Of a DNA stretch of 64,000 nucleotides, positions 49,682 to 62,816 are shown in pieces. The DNA is from Dissophora ornata (lineage: Eukaryota; Mortierellomycota; Mortierellomycetes; Mortierellales; Mortierellaceae), in the NCBI GenBank assembly GCA_025201705.1, contig MU616602.1, positions 1 through 64,000 of the forward strand. The letters run 5' to 3'. A program made the position numbers and the translations under genes. The notes under the pieces were generated by a model. That model searched no databases and was not told the DNA's origin. It saw only the letters and a program-made list of their open reading frames with translations. Positions within the stretch are counted from its first letter, which is position 1. Every line of letters starts with the position of its first letter.

Positions 49682-50536
49682 TCAAGGAGCAACGAGGCTG
49701 CATCCGTTGTGGTCAGGAAGACCTCCAATGATGATGAGGATGATATCGATAACATACCAGATACCGAAGCCTCCGGCTATTACATGCCGTTACCAAAAAC
49801 GAGAGGGGAAAAGATGTTAGCAATGGTAAAACGGGTATAGAGGCTGCGGTTTTGTCTCAAATTGCAGGGGCATTGGCGTTGGCTGTTCCATTTGGGTTAT
49901 CCCACATGCTCCCAAAACAAGGCAGGATGATTATTTTTCCCACATTTTTTTCCCTCTTTTCGATGAGGGAATAAAAAGGAATGGACGCGCCAGAAGCAAC
50001 ATACCGGTAGCGAGCTTGAGGAGAGCAGAGATGACATAGCCGAGGTAGAAGCGGTCAACACTGGTATAAAACAAAAGGTGGCACAAATAATGTCAGTTTA
50101 GCAGTTTCGAACGGGGACACAAGCACGCAATGAAGCTTTCCTTCCCATGGCGCTGCTCTACGAGAAAAGTAAATGGACGGCTTTCTTACCCAACATATCC
50201 AAAGAAGATGGAGAGGATAATGGCAATTGGATAGGAGCGGTCAGACTGGCAGACGTCAGACCTGGCAACGCCGGTCAAGAGGTTGGAGAAGAATTTCTCC
50301 TCGCCTTCAGGGTCATGGTTACCACCATCATTTTGCTGCTTGTGGTAGTAGTGCAGACCAAGGACCGACGAGATGGCAGCAAAGGCGACCACGAGCCAAA
50401 GGGCAAAGTAGCGCTTGCGGTGGGTCGAGACGTGACCAAAGGTACGGCCGTAGAAGGTATCGTTGGCCTGCTGACCGCTGAGCAAACCCCGAGACTCGTC
50501 GTCACAGTGGGCTTCCGTAGTTCCGTAGTTTGCCAT
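49682..50536 (-). CDS. TM2-domain membrane protein
   Basis: Three exons (50536-50190, 50060-50005, 49776-49682) give 165 residues. After an N-terminal soluble part there is one hydrophobic helix (FALWLVVAFAAISSVLGLHY) and a hydrophilic stretch. The TM2 domain follows: two helices joined by a short turn containing the hallmark VDRFYLGY and ending in GGFGIWYVIDIILII. TM2 proteins are small membrane proteins of uncertain role; in animals some are linked to Notch signalling and amyloid processing. The DRFYLG turn between helices is the conserved DRF-type motif. The protein ends GGLPDHNGCSLVAP. No signal peptide is evident before the first helix. Spacing to the ELYS-like gene is about 260 nt, convergent. 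Confidence 0.88.
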
Positions 50537-51756
50537 GTTTTTCTAGAGCGTGGGGAGTGAGTGAATGAGGTTCAAAGAAAGGGATGGAGGAGCAATGAAT
50601 GAGAACAAAGGAGAGGAAAAGAGGAGGGGAAAGACGACGACAAGGAAAAATAGAAATAGCAGTTGGCGGGCGTGTGCATTGAGCTCTTGTTTACTGCTGC
50701 TGTAAGCCGAAACCTTTGTGTGGGTGTGTGGGTGTAGTTCATGCATCGTGCATCGCCTTGTCCAACAGCCATCAGTAAGATTCTCGTTTCTCCACGGATA
50801 CGGCATATATGGGCAGCCATGTGTCCTTGTCGAGATATCCAGCAAACCGCGTCATTTTCTCATACTGACATAGTCCACTTTCAGTCCCTCATCCGAGACG
50901 CGCCTACTTTTTGTACTCTTCATATGTCATACCCTCTTCGCGCATGCCCTCTTCGCGCAACAGGTCACGTGAACATAGAAGAGCAGTCCAAAGCGCAATC
51001 GCAGAGCGTTGGATCGAACGATATGATTGGCTGATTCCGTCTTCTCGAGCACGCCATCGACCATTATCCCCGCTGTAGTTGTCGTGTTGTGGAGACGAAT
51101 ATCAATGAACTTTTCTTTTCCCCTCCCTTCTTTCCTTCTCTCACTCTCTTCTGCTCGACCCTCGCCCTCATTACACCATGCTTTATACATTCTGCTTCAT
51201 GTAGTTGGACCTGTCGCTAGCGCTTCTTAGTTGAACCTCGCCCTTCTTTCCGCCCCATACTATCACTTCCTCGTTGCGGCCCTCTTCTCAATCTTCTTCA
51301 CCGACAATTGATTTGTTTTTGGTGGCGTCAATGCACCTTGTTGGGGAAAATAGGCATTCCGGACATGGACGCCTCGGCTCCACTTTTTTCACTTTCACTC
51401 TTCAACACCAAGCTGCCTCTTCTACAACACCCTTATTTCCATGCTGCTTTCGTTATATCCCACTACGTATATACGTAGTTGCTCATGGACACGTATAGTT
51501 TCCTCATCTTGAGTCATATGGAAAGATCATCGGCGTTGAGCGGACCAGAGTCAGGAATTCATTTGGCGCTTTTTGAGATATATAGAGAGTTTATTGTTCA
51601 TGTCAACTGCTATTCTAATATTTGTACAGGATGAAGGAATTGGGCGCCAAAATCATGGGAAAAAAATTGGACGGATATACAACGGCTCGGGACCGTCAGG
51701 ATCATCGGATCAACGACACAGCATCATCTCTCTCCAAAGGAAAGAGAGAGATATTT
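50537..51756. other. Intergenic between TM2 and CDO genes
   Basis: This 1.2 kb is upstream of TM2 and downstream of CDO. It holds a CACGTG palindrome (E-box) at 50966-50971 and, just before it, the 13-mer ccctcttcgcgca repeated twice (about 50934-50960). No gene is recognised. Confidence 0.45.
50966..50971. promoter_or_regulatory. E-box CACGTG
   Basis: A perfect CACGTG within gtcacgtgaac lies 430 nt upstream of the TM2 start. bHLH factors such as Cbf1 bind this core; any role here is inferred. Confidence 0.25.
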
Positions 51757-52635
51757 CTACTCGATATCAGCAGTCAAGGAGCACTCTAGGTAGGCAGCCG
51801 AAGGACATGACTCCAGCTTTTGACCTCTGGCAGAGTAAAAGACACATTTGCCAGAGGATCGAGCTTTGGACGAGCGCTCATTGAAGGTCTTGCAGGTCTC
51901 ATAAGGAGGCGTATACAAGTGCAACGACAATGAGCCTGTGGTCTTGAGAGGATTGGAGACTCTGTGCAGGCCGAGTTGGTCAGACATGTAGGCACAGGCA
52001 TCGCGACCGAGGATAGTTTCCTTCTTGACATTCATGGGCGAAACCCTCTTGTCTTCGTCGTCGCTGTTGTCGCTGCCGACACCCGAGTCTGGGTGGTCTG
52101 ACTCGTTAATGACTTTCTCGGGCCAGTCATACAGGGTCTCCTTCAACTCACCATCCAGGATCTTCATGATGCAGTGGGCACCGGAATGGTCATGAATGGC
52201 ACTGGATTTTAAGTAACGATACGGTTAGTGTAGGGAACAGCAGCAGTGTCACTGAACCAATAAAGCAGCGACAGGTTTTCAGCTTGTTTACCTTCCAACG
52301 TTCTCAGGCCAGGCCAGAATCATGAGATTGAATTTGCCGTTGCCATCGTCAACGAGATTGCGAGTGTAGCGGTTTTTGTCAAAGAGGGCATACTTTTTCC
52401 AATCGTCCTCGTTCGAGACGTAGTTGGACATCAGTGCCTTGACTCTGTCGACATCGACACCTTCGCAATCAAGGCCTTTGGACCCAAGCTCGGCGTGCAA
52501 CAATTTGACCAGCTCGTCCAAGCTGGCAGGGACAGGGACGGGGACGGGATCTTTGTTGTCGACAGAGGCGGTGATGGAGGACTCGTTGTTGTGTGTGCGA
52601 GCAGGCATCGAAGATGGTGTCATTGTGGAAGTCAT
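51757..52635 (-). CDS. CDO1: Cysteine dioxygenase type I
   Basis: Exons 52635-52292 and 52201-51757 give 262 residues. CDO uses Fe(II) and O2 to oxidise L-cysteine to cysteine sulfinate, the first step of cysteine catabolism. The cupin iron ligands are His118 and His120 (IHDHSGAHC) and His194 (LGLHRV). Cys125 and Tyr211 are the pair that forms the thioether cofactor, and the Ser207-His209-Tyr211 triad (SLSLHLY) is intact, so activity is expected. Relative to human numbering there is a 32-residue N-terminal extension and a further acidic insert of about 22 residues ([16 protein letters not shown]) between the second and third iron ligands. The N terminus (residues 1-40) is Pro/Ser/Val-rich. 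The Asp-rich insert is the main unusual feature. Confidence 0.94.
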
Positions 52636-53959
52636 GTTGAGAGAAATGAAGGGAGACTACGAGGATGGCGAAGGGGGTTGAAAATGTTTCTTGCGAGAAT
52701 AAAATGTAAAGCAGAAGAGGCGCGAAAAGGACGTGGTCTTGAGGTTTTTATGCCTCTGTGACTTGTGACACGGAGAGTGTGGCACCACTGGTGCCCTGTC
52801 AGACAACTATCTGGGCGCTTTAGATGGGTCCGTCATACAAGAAGCAGCCAGACACATGTCGGTGGTCAAGTCAAAACAGGTTAAGCAAGAGGCAAGAGAC
52901 GAGAGGCATATCAGGGACGTCGCTTGAGTTTGTACGTATTTTATTTCTAACTTAAAAATCTCTGTGCTTTGAACTACGCGTGTGTCATTCCATGTTGCAA
53001 AAAATAAGCCGGCGGAACCAGTGTTGTCATCAACAGTATCCGATATCAAATGGCACATCAGAGGGCAGTCAGAGGACACCGACGGTTGACTTGGGGTCTA
53101 TTCTTCCCACGAGTGCCAATATCTATGCCAGGGAATGGCATGTAGGTTTAAGGAATCATTGACATCCAGCTGTAACGATCTACTCGGCCCTTGCAGCCGT
53201 CTGTGGGGAGGATAGCGAGAGCAAAAAGCATCTGTCCTGTCAAGGAAAGGCTTTAACGCGTCTGCATGAAGTAGAGGATCGACGATCATTCCTGGGGTGT
53301 TATATACATTATTGACGTGCAAAATGTGCAGATCATTCGAGGAATCAAGTAAAAGGCACAGCGTCATGTCAGCCTGCAGCTGTATTCTTTCATTGTGCGC
53401 GGGTAGATGGAGACGCACAGGGTTGTTGTGTTGGATTGGCTTCCGTGCTACAGCACAAAGAACCGGCAAAGCGAGAACGACGGGGGACAAATGTTTAGAG
53501 AGCAAAATAGCGCTGCCCGCGTCGGGGGAGGCTCATGGATGGAGAGGGAGGGCGAAGGCGATGCGTGGGTGGGTGGCGGATGAGATGGAGCATGTTCGGT
53601 GGTTATCGGAGAGAGCTGGTTCGGGCAGCGAAGTGAGTGAGGGCGTGGAGCCGCCAGTGGAGGAGCATTCGCTGATTTGGTGGGGCACAGACTGAAATAT
53701 TTTTTTCATCCCCGCTCCCACAATCTCATATCATCTCGTATCATATCAAGAAGTCAATGTCGCCGTCTATCGTTTCGTTGCATATCGCCAGAACGTCGTT
53801 TTTGTTTACTATTTTTTTTTGGGTTGACGAACAGCGCTGCTGTCTTTGCTGCAGAACCCTCGTTTCCCTTCGTTCTTCACTCCCATTTCCTGCTCCTCTT
53901 TCCCGCCTCTCTCCATCGCCTGACCTCCCTCTCCCTCCTCACATTCGACTCTCCTCGCC
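52636..53959. other. Divergent promoter region (CDO / Pdx1-like)
   Basis: About 1.3 kb between divergent starts. It holds a perfect inverted repeat (52781-52795) near the CDO start and a CT-rich leader (53880-53950) before the PDH component. Open frames here (for example plus 53297-53695) have no motif. Confidence 0.5.
52781..52795. promoter_or_regulatory. Perfect 7-bp inverted repeat upstream of CDO
   Basis: ggcaccactggtgcc is a palindrome with one central base, 146 nt before the CDO start codon. It is a candidate binding site for a dimeric regulator, inferred from position and symmetry only. Confidence 0.3.
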
Positions 53960-56608
53960 ATGCTCAGCCTCTCAAAGACACTGGCCATGCGCTCTGCCGC
54001 TGGCGTCAAATGTACGCCAACAACACCACCCCCACAACGACATGCATGCGACAATGTGCATCGCTCATGGACATGATCTGCCCTTGCCGCCTCACATGCT
54101 CAGCCTGCCTCTTCTCTTCAACGCGACAATGGTGGCGTCAGGACTAACCTCAGACCTACCTTGACCACCACGTAGACTTTCACGCTGCCGCTGTCCAGCA
54201 CGCAACCACTACGCTGACCATGCCTGCATTGTCCCCCACCATGACCGAGGGAACCATCACTGCCTGGAAGAAAAAGGAGGGTAAGCACCACACTGCCGTC
54301 CATCTGCACCAAACCCGCCTTCCGATACCGTTATCGCGTTGGTTTGGGGGTTTCCACATCCTTATCTCTTTTTCAATCTCAATTGAAATGTATCATGGTG
54401 ACCTGATCGCGTAATTCTCACGTTGTAGGCGACTCCGTCATCGCTGGTGATGTGCTTTTGGAGATCGAAACCGACAAGGCGGGCATGGACGTTGAGGCTG
54501 TCGAGGACGGTATTCTTGCAAAGATCCTGGCAAGTGTGTTATCTTAATATACTCTGCTGGACTTCATGACGTTTCTCGCGCGATTTGAAGCAATTTAGAG
54601 CTGTCACTCGTTTCCCACGCATCCATGGGCCAATTCTGCCTATCAAATTCGCGTCAAAGCTAACCCAACCATTTTCATGGCTCTGTCTGATTGACATCAT
54701 CACCTAATCAAACAGCACCCGGATGGATCCAAGGTCGCTGTCAACGAAACCATCGCGTTGTTGGCTGAGGAGGGCGACGATCTGTCAAAAGTCGAGATTC
54801 CCAAGACCAAGGCTGCTCCCAAGGCTGATGCTGCTCCCGCAAAGGAGGAGAAGAAGGAAGACTCAGGTGAGCGCAAACACAGAAGCGGATCAGGCGACAT
54901 GGGATCAGAGTCAATATAGCGGACCTTGGCTCCAACATCAGCGGAGTGTATCCTCAACATGAGCATTATGGACGCGGAACCTTGCATCTGAGTTTAGAAG
55001 AATCTGCCCCAGCTACTTGTATTCCATCGAGCTCGTATCAATCAGATGGACGCGGCTACTCCTGAAATGTCGGACATCTGCCATTCTCGCAAAAAGACAT
55101 ACCGCTCTTACGACAACCGGACAAATGAAGAGTCTTTCTCGACAGACAGGCGTCAAAGAGCAACGATGATCTAACTGTATGGTTTTTATACCCAAATGCT
55201 CCAGCTCCAAATGCTCCAGCTCCAAAGCAGCAGGAAAGCCAGCATCGTCCACAAAAGGCGTCTACACCGTCTTCGCGCCTACTCTCTCCTGCCGTTGCCC
55301 ATTTGCTGCTCCAGCATCGTATCAAGGATATCACTGAGATCCCATCGACAGGACCAAAGGGCCGTGTTTTGAAGGGTGATGTTCTCGCTTTTCTGGGCAA
55401 GATCAAGGCCCGTCCAGCACCAGAGCCTACTATCCCTCAGCCAAAGACACTCCCTCCACCATCCATGCCCAAGACACCTTCTGCTCCCACCCCAGCCCCT
55501 GGATCCGCTTTCACTGACACTCCCACCACCAACATGCGCAAGGTCATCGCCTCTCGCTTGAGCGAGTCCAAGAGTACCGTACCACACTCTTACGTTACTC
55601 GGGATGTTGTCATTGACAACATGATGAAGTTGCGTCATCTCTTGGCTGGTATGATATTCGCAGCACAGATGAAATGCAGGAAATATCTGTTGGAGCGAGT
55701 ACGAATCCTAACTTTAACAATACATTTGCTGCTTGTGGTTTACCTTGGATGAATAGACGAGCTGGGGGTCAAAGTGTCCGTGAATGACTTCTTGATCAAG
55801 GCGGCATCTTTGGCCCTGCGTGATGTACCAGAGTCAAATGTTCAATTCACATCTGGCGACAATGCCAAACAGCTCAAGGATATCGATATTTCTGTTGCAG
55901 TCGCAACCCCAACCGGTTTGATTACCCCAATTGTCAAGGGTGCTGATTCACGCGGCGTCCAGTCAATCTCGCTGGTCGTCAAAGAGCTGGCGGAGAGGGC
56001 CAAGAAGAACAAGCTTAAGCCCGAAGAGTACCAGGGTGGATCTTTCAGGTACATTGACTTACCGGTTTATTTCATGTTAATCAGCCTGACAGAAGTGTGG
56101 TCACTAATTCATTGCTTACTCGTTGTTTATCCATAGCATCTCAAACTTGGGAATGTTTGGCGTCAACAATTTTACAGCAATCATTAACCCCCCACAGGCC
56201 TGCATCTTGGCCGTTGGAGGCTCCCGCACGGTGTTTAAGCCATCAGCAGTCGAGGAGACGGAGTTGCTCAGCGACTCTGAAGTCTTGGACTTCCTAGGAG
56301 GACTGAGCAAGAAGACCACAACGCCATCGTCATCTTCATCATCGTCATCTCCATCTAAGAAGGTCAAGGAAGACCTTGACCTGATTGATTTCTTGGGTGG
56401 AAACGCACCATTGAAGAAGTCCACGAGTACCTCCGAGTCCGCGCTGGGAGACGAGATCTTGCGTCGCCTGCGTCCCTCGCTTGAACAGTCTCAGGTAGTG
56501 AGCGTGACATTGAGCATCGACGAGCGCGTTGTCGATGGAGAGGTCGCTGGCAAGTTCTTGGGACGCCTGTCCCATTATGTCGAGAACCCAGAATCAATTA
56601 TTCTCTAA
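53960..56608 (+). CDS. PDX1: Pyruvate dehydrogenase E3-binding protein (component X, PDHX/Pdx1-like)
   Basis: Seven exons (53960-54011, 54176-54280, 54429-54529, 54716-54866, 55205-55648, 55757-56048, 56137-56608) give 538 residues. A mitochondrial presequence ([17 protein letters not shown]) leads into one lipoyl domain with Lys69 in [12 protein letters not shown] peripheral-subunit binding domain follows (about residues 163-200: [24 protein letters not shown]), then an acyltransferase-like domain beginning [19 protein letters not shown]. The E2 catalytic HxxxDG is DERVVDG here (Glu511 for His, Asp515 kept), so transacylase activity should be lost. With [10 protein letters not shown] this points to the structural E3-binding protein that docks E3 in the PDH complex. 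A Ser-rich insert of about 80 residues, flanked by two DFLGG motifs, interrupts the core. The third intron starts with GC (CTG|GCAAGT, 54530). Confidence 0.86.
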
Positions 56609-57427
56609 GATGACGTACATATGAATATGTGATGAGGAGAGGGGAAAGAAGAGGTGCCGGAATGGGGCGTTAGCCATTGACGCAGCTGTGCATTTACAGA
56701 ATATTACCAGCAGCAATAAAACTTGGCGATCAGTATTAGAGATCAAGCAAATCGACCGTGTCCAAGGCGATCTGAAATATATCGGCAACGGAACATTTGT
56801 GCTCCCTTGGTAGCATGTGTTGGTCGGACCTTCGACGCCGTGTTTCGGTGGGCAAGTTGGTGGGCATCAGTAACTGCGTCGATCGTATTTAAGTGAAGCC
56901 GGAGATAGCCCGATGGCCTTTCACATGCCCAAAGCTCCTGGCGCTCACCGGCATTTGCAGCACCGAAACACTGTCCACTGCGAAGCAGGCAACTCAATAA
57001 GCGGTGTGTGTGCATATTCGCTGTCCGATCTGTCGGATTTGCGCCTGACCTCATTCCTGGGCTTTGACACACATTTGTTTTTACGCCTGCAAAAATTATT
57101 CATTCTCGCACACGCCCTTTTTAAACCCTTGAATAGCAGGTCGTCGGCGGTTCACATCTTTTCTCATTCGCAATCAACGCATCGTCTCCTCCCTCATTAG
57201 CCTCCCTCATTAGCCGCCCTTTCCTCCACTCCCGCGCAGTCTCTCTTCCGTTTTGCTAGCAACGATAGCAATAGCTACAAGTCCTGCAGAACTACTAACA
57301 GCAACCACGCAACGGGAAATCAAAGGATCGCATCCCCCAATCGCGACCAAACCTCAAGCAGACAATACTGACCTGAGCAGCGCTGAACAGCATTCGCAAC
57401 CCCAATCAATAACAGCAGCCATTGAGA
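56609..57427. other. Intergenic between PDX1-like and DGAT2
   Basis: About 820 nt of 3' UTR and DGAT2 promoter. The motif cctccctcattag is repeated in tandem at 57189-57213, close to the likely transcription start. No gene is seen. Confidence 0.5.
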
Positions 57428-58751
57428 ATGCCGGTCTTTGCTCCAATTCGTCTTCCCGTCAGACGCAGACTGCAGACTGCAGCGGTCCTTCTCTGGATCT
57501 CTGCACTGGCCGTCACCACCATGACGTTCTTTTACCTCTGCACGATCAAGTATCTGTGGCCCCTCATTATTATCTATCTTCTCTGGATCCTCATGTTTGA
57601 TCGCGCGCCAGAGCGTGGTGGAAGGAGATTCCATTGGTGGAGAAACTGGGTAGGCTGGCCTTACTTTGCACAGTATTTTCCCATGACGCTGATCAAGGTA
57701 ACTTGACTTTTTTTTTTTTTTTGTTTGTTTTCTGGCTTGTGTTACACACTCTTTCATGGTTCACAAAGATGCGGTGCGTGTACAGTAATAAATCGTCGTT
57801 TGTGTTCAAATTGATCCCCTTAGGAAGCAGACTTGGACCCATCCAAGAACTACATTTTCGGATATCACCCACACGGCATCATCTCCCTCGGCGCATTTTG
57901 TGCCTTCGCCACTGAAGGTCTCAACTTTTCAAAGCGATTCCCCGGCATCAAACCTCGGCTCTTGACTCTGCAGTCCAATTTCAACATTCCGATCTATCGC
58001 GACTACATCATGGCTCACGGATGTGCCTCTGTTTCAAAGGAATCGTGTGAATTCATTCTGAGATCTGGTCCAGGAAACTCGATCACGATCGTCGTTGGAG
58101 GTGCTCAGGAGAGTCTGGCTGCCAAGCCCGGAACGTTGGACCTGACACTCAAGAAAAGAATGGGGTTTATCAAGCTGGCCTTGGTGAATGGGTAAGTTTA
58201 TCCTCTCGATCATTTTATGCCGGTGGATATTTCTTGTAAAATACGTCGGCTAATTTAAAATCTATCGGCAAAAATGAAAAAAAAAGTGCTAGCTTGGTGC
58301 CGACATTGGCGTTCGGTGAGAATGATCTGTACGAGCTCTACAGTACCAACCACAAGAGCAAGACATACCAGGTCCAGCAATTCATAAAGAAGCTCTTTGG
58401 TTTCACGATGCCCATGTTTAACGGTCGCGGTATCTTTAACTGTATGTGGCTTCTTACATATATCACACATTGAGCACTCCTCCCAGGAATGGTATCTTCA
58501 ACCTTCGCGTCTAACATAATCTTATATCTTTCTCTCCAAATGTAGACGAATTCGGATTGCTACCTAGGAGAAGACCAGTGTTTATTGTGGTTGGAAGGCC
58601 AATCCACGTAGAGAAGGTCGAAGGTGCACCGACGACCGAGCAACTCCAGGACCTTCAAAAGAAGTATATTGACGAGTTGCTGGGAATCTGGGAGCGATAC
58701 AAGGACAAGTACGCTGTTGGTCGCGCTCAGGAACTCCAGATTGTTGAATAG
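57428..58751 (+). CDS. DGA1: Diacylglycerol O-acyltransferase 2 (DGAT2)
   Basis: Four exons (57428-57697, 57824-58191, 58287-58441, 58546-58751) give 332 residues, matching the DGAT2 proteins of oleaginous Mortierella-type fungi. The enzyme transfers an acyl group from acyl-CoA to diacylglycerol in the ER, making triacylglycerol for lipid droplets. Two N-terminal hydrophobic helices (residues about 20-60) anchor it. Motifs: YFP at 83-85, the catalytic HPHG at 105-108 (YIFGYHPHG), GGAQESLAAKPG, RMGFIKLALVNGASLVPTLA and FGEND. The C terminus includes VVGRPIHVEKV and KYIDELLGIWERYKDKY. The third exon's acceptor sits after a run of nine A residues. ATG 57428 is the first ATG of the frame. Confidence 0.96.
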
Positions 58752-58905
58752 AAATCTAGCGCTCCCTGGCGATTTTGTGCAATTTTGTGTATATGTCCAT
58801 CGATCATAAACAGACTCTGTTGAAATATTCTGCCTGCATTAAATGTACGATCCTGTTTATTTTCATACGCGACAAGAATCCCCCACTGTTTGCTTTGTTT
58901 GCTCT

Positions 58906-59720
58906 CTACTGGGGTCCTTCTCCACCGGGAATCAACTAAAACAAAAAGGCAATTGAAAGAGTGGCATGCAGGTATGTGTTAATGGGATGGGTCATGACTT
59001 TCTTCTCCGCGAACAGCATCAACAGAGTCAACAGTTTGGAGCAGTCATACCATGCAGATGTTGTTTCCGTTCAAAAGAATCTGCTCCAGCTTTGTCGTTT
59101 TCCTTCCTTCAGGCGTGTTCTCACTAAGCGCGACAAGGGTAAATGAATGTCAATGATGGATATGCGCTCCAGCACATGTATTGGTCCTTTGAATTCGTGC
59201 AAAATCTCCCTTTCTTGAATCTCTGTATATCCGCCTTACAACTCTGTGACATCTTCAAGGACCATGTTGACATAGTCATCAAAGTACTTGAGTGTTCCAG
59301 TGAACTCCTTCTCTGACTTCATGACAACCCAAATCTTGGATCCGATGCAGGAATCAATCAATTCTATAACCAAATAATAACGAGGCATAGCGTCAATGAT
59401 CAGCGAACGCGGTGAGGATAAGTTTTGTCGTCTCAGTCAAATGCATCCCATATTGGCAACGCTCAGCAGTACTGGCTAACCAGCGCATCTCCCGTCCATC
59501 ATATTAGACACTAGATCGCACTCCAGCGCTCTGAGAAAGCTTCACGGGTAATCATCAAATTCTCAGGCAGTTCCTCCTCTGCAGTCCTTGCGGGTTACTT
59601 TCCACGTCCATTCGACGCCGTCAAAAAGGCGAATCTTCCCGAATATTTACCTAATGGAAGCTGGTGAATAGCTGCGACTGCAGGTGCCACTGCTGATCCG
59701 CCCGAGTTTGGTGCCGACAT
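58906..59720 (-). CDS. LSM5: Sm-like protein LSM5
   Basis: Four exons (59720-59651, 59363-59240, 59123-59051, 58935-58906) join in phase to 98 residues. LSM5 is part of the LSM2-8 ring on U6 snRNA and the LSM1-7 ring in mRNA decay. The Sm1 motif ([38 protein letters not shown]) and the Sm2 motif (GNNICM then LIPGGEGP) are intact. The N terminus is an Ala/Ser-rich leader of about 20 residues. No single open frame covers the gene because exons are short, the last coding only nine residues plus stop. It is divergent from the B15-like gene with about 250 nt between starts. Confidence 0.93.
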
Positions 59721-59970
59721 GTCTGAGGATCCTGATTACAGTAACGGTGGAGTATGTGAAATGAGGGACCTTTGTCCAAGAAGAAGGTGGCAGCATATTC
59801 GAGAGGCAGCCCTAGATATTCGTTGCACGTGCATAGGCTGACTTTCTGTGACGATTCCTTTTCTCGGATCAATCTGGGATCATCACAACCCAAATCACTG
59901 GCCCTCGCTCACGACTTGCATCCACCACCGCACCGCTTTCCCTTCCTTCAACACCTACTTATATACAGCA

Positions 59971-60586
59971 ATGGCTGGATACTTGACTCCCGATCCCGCT
60001 ATCGAAAAGTGGGTTCGCATGCGCGAATCCACTGCAAAGTATTTCCGTTGGAGCGGACGCAACATTCGCTCCGTTGGAATTCTCGGACTCGTGGTTCCCG
60101 CTGGCCTTTTGTACCTTGCCGTCAAGTACGATGTAAGTCAACATCTTCTGGAAGCAGGATGGCTCAGGGGTGTCTGCAATGACTATTTTTGAGAGTCTTT
60201 GTGGCGAATAGATTGTGTGAGGTTTTCGGGATTATTGCGCCTCTGGACAACGCGAAAGCATGGCTGTGGAAACACAAATAATGATACAAGGATCAGGACT
60301 CGCCACTCTCCTTGCCCTTAATAAGGCCGGAGCGCTTTGAATATCGGAGAGGGCTGTGGGACCGAGGACCATGCCTTTATTTCAAAGGAGCAAGTTCGTC
60401 AAAGGATCCGGGCATTTGAAAAGGCGGAAGCAGTACAGGGGTTGATACAATTCAAGATGGATTTTACGCATTAATACTTGACTAATGCTCCTCCGTCGCT
60501 GACCTCCCGATACTTAGCGTCAGTTCCAGTGGGCAGCTAAAGGTCCCTCGCCCAAGGTTGAGGCCCTCGCGGAGGAGGATGCCTAA
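59971..60586 (+). CDS. Complex I B15/NDUFB4-like subunit
   Basis: Two exons (59971-60132 and 60518-60586) give 76 residues. The N-terminal signature DPAIEKWVRMRESTAKYFRW, one transmembrane helix (about residues 36-52: VGILGLVVPAGLLYLAV) and a short hydrophilic tail resemble the B15/NDUFB4 accessory subunit of mitochondrial NADH:ubiquinone oxidoreductase, which sits in the inner membrane arm. The 385-nt intron is longer than most introns in this window. The family is small and poorly conserved, so the name is likely rather than certain. Confidence 0.72.
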
Positions 60587-62359
<1,773 letters not shown>

Positions 62360-62816
62360 AGCGATGACAGAAGGATCCTTTTAATACTATTTCATATCTT
62401 AGTTCACAGTGTCGTTTTCATAAAGAGTGTAGATTCACGAAAGACATGACAGCGATACAAGGGGAGACGGCATGTTTGCACGAGCGCCATTTGGGCTGAA
62501 GCAGCATCTCACGAGTTGTGAGATGACCTTCACTACTATGATAATTATCGTGGGTGCGAAAATTCTGATTGGCCAACACAATGTAGACTGGTGTATCCTA
62601 CCTAGCTTTCTGATCCAAGATACCAAAATGCAAGCCGAAGCTCCTTCATCGCCTTTGCCACCATTCCCAAACCTCCCATTCTTTTCCTTTGCCACCATTC
62701 TCACGCCTTCATCGCCTTTGCCACCACTTCTTTTTTTTTTTTTTTCTTTCTTTTCATTCCACGCCTTCTTTACAACCCTTGCCGTCTCTCTTTCATTTTT
62801 CAGTCTATTCAACACC
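62360..62816. other. Upstream region of the Crinkler-type gene with tandem repeats
   Basis: This spacer has the 21-mer ccttcatcgcctttgccacc(a) twice (62643-62663, 62705-62725) with a shorter partial copy between (62686-62700), and a poly-T run at 62730-62745. Confidence 0.7.
62643..62725. repeat. Direct repeats of a 21-mer upstream of the Crinkler-type gene
   Basis: Two full and one partial copy of ccttcatcgcctttgccacc lie within about 80 nt, some 90-175 nt before the start codon. Confidence 0.8.

Noticed and set aside
53098..53695. Frames of 130-135 codons on both strands upstream of the PDX1-like gene
   Set aside because: No motif, and they overlap each other on opposite strands.
53960..56608. 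Calling the PDH gene the catalytic E2 (DLAT/Lat1)
   Set aside because: The active-site His of HxxxDG is Glu and the [10 protein letters not shown] segment resembles PDHX, so the E3-binding protein is the better call.
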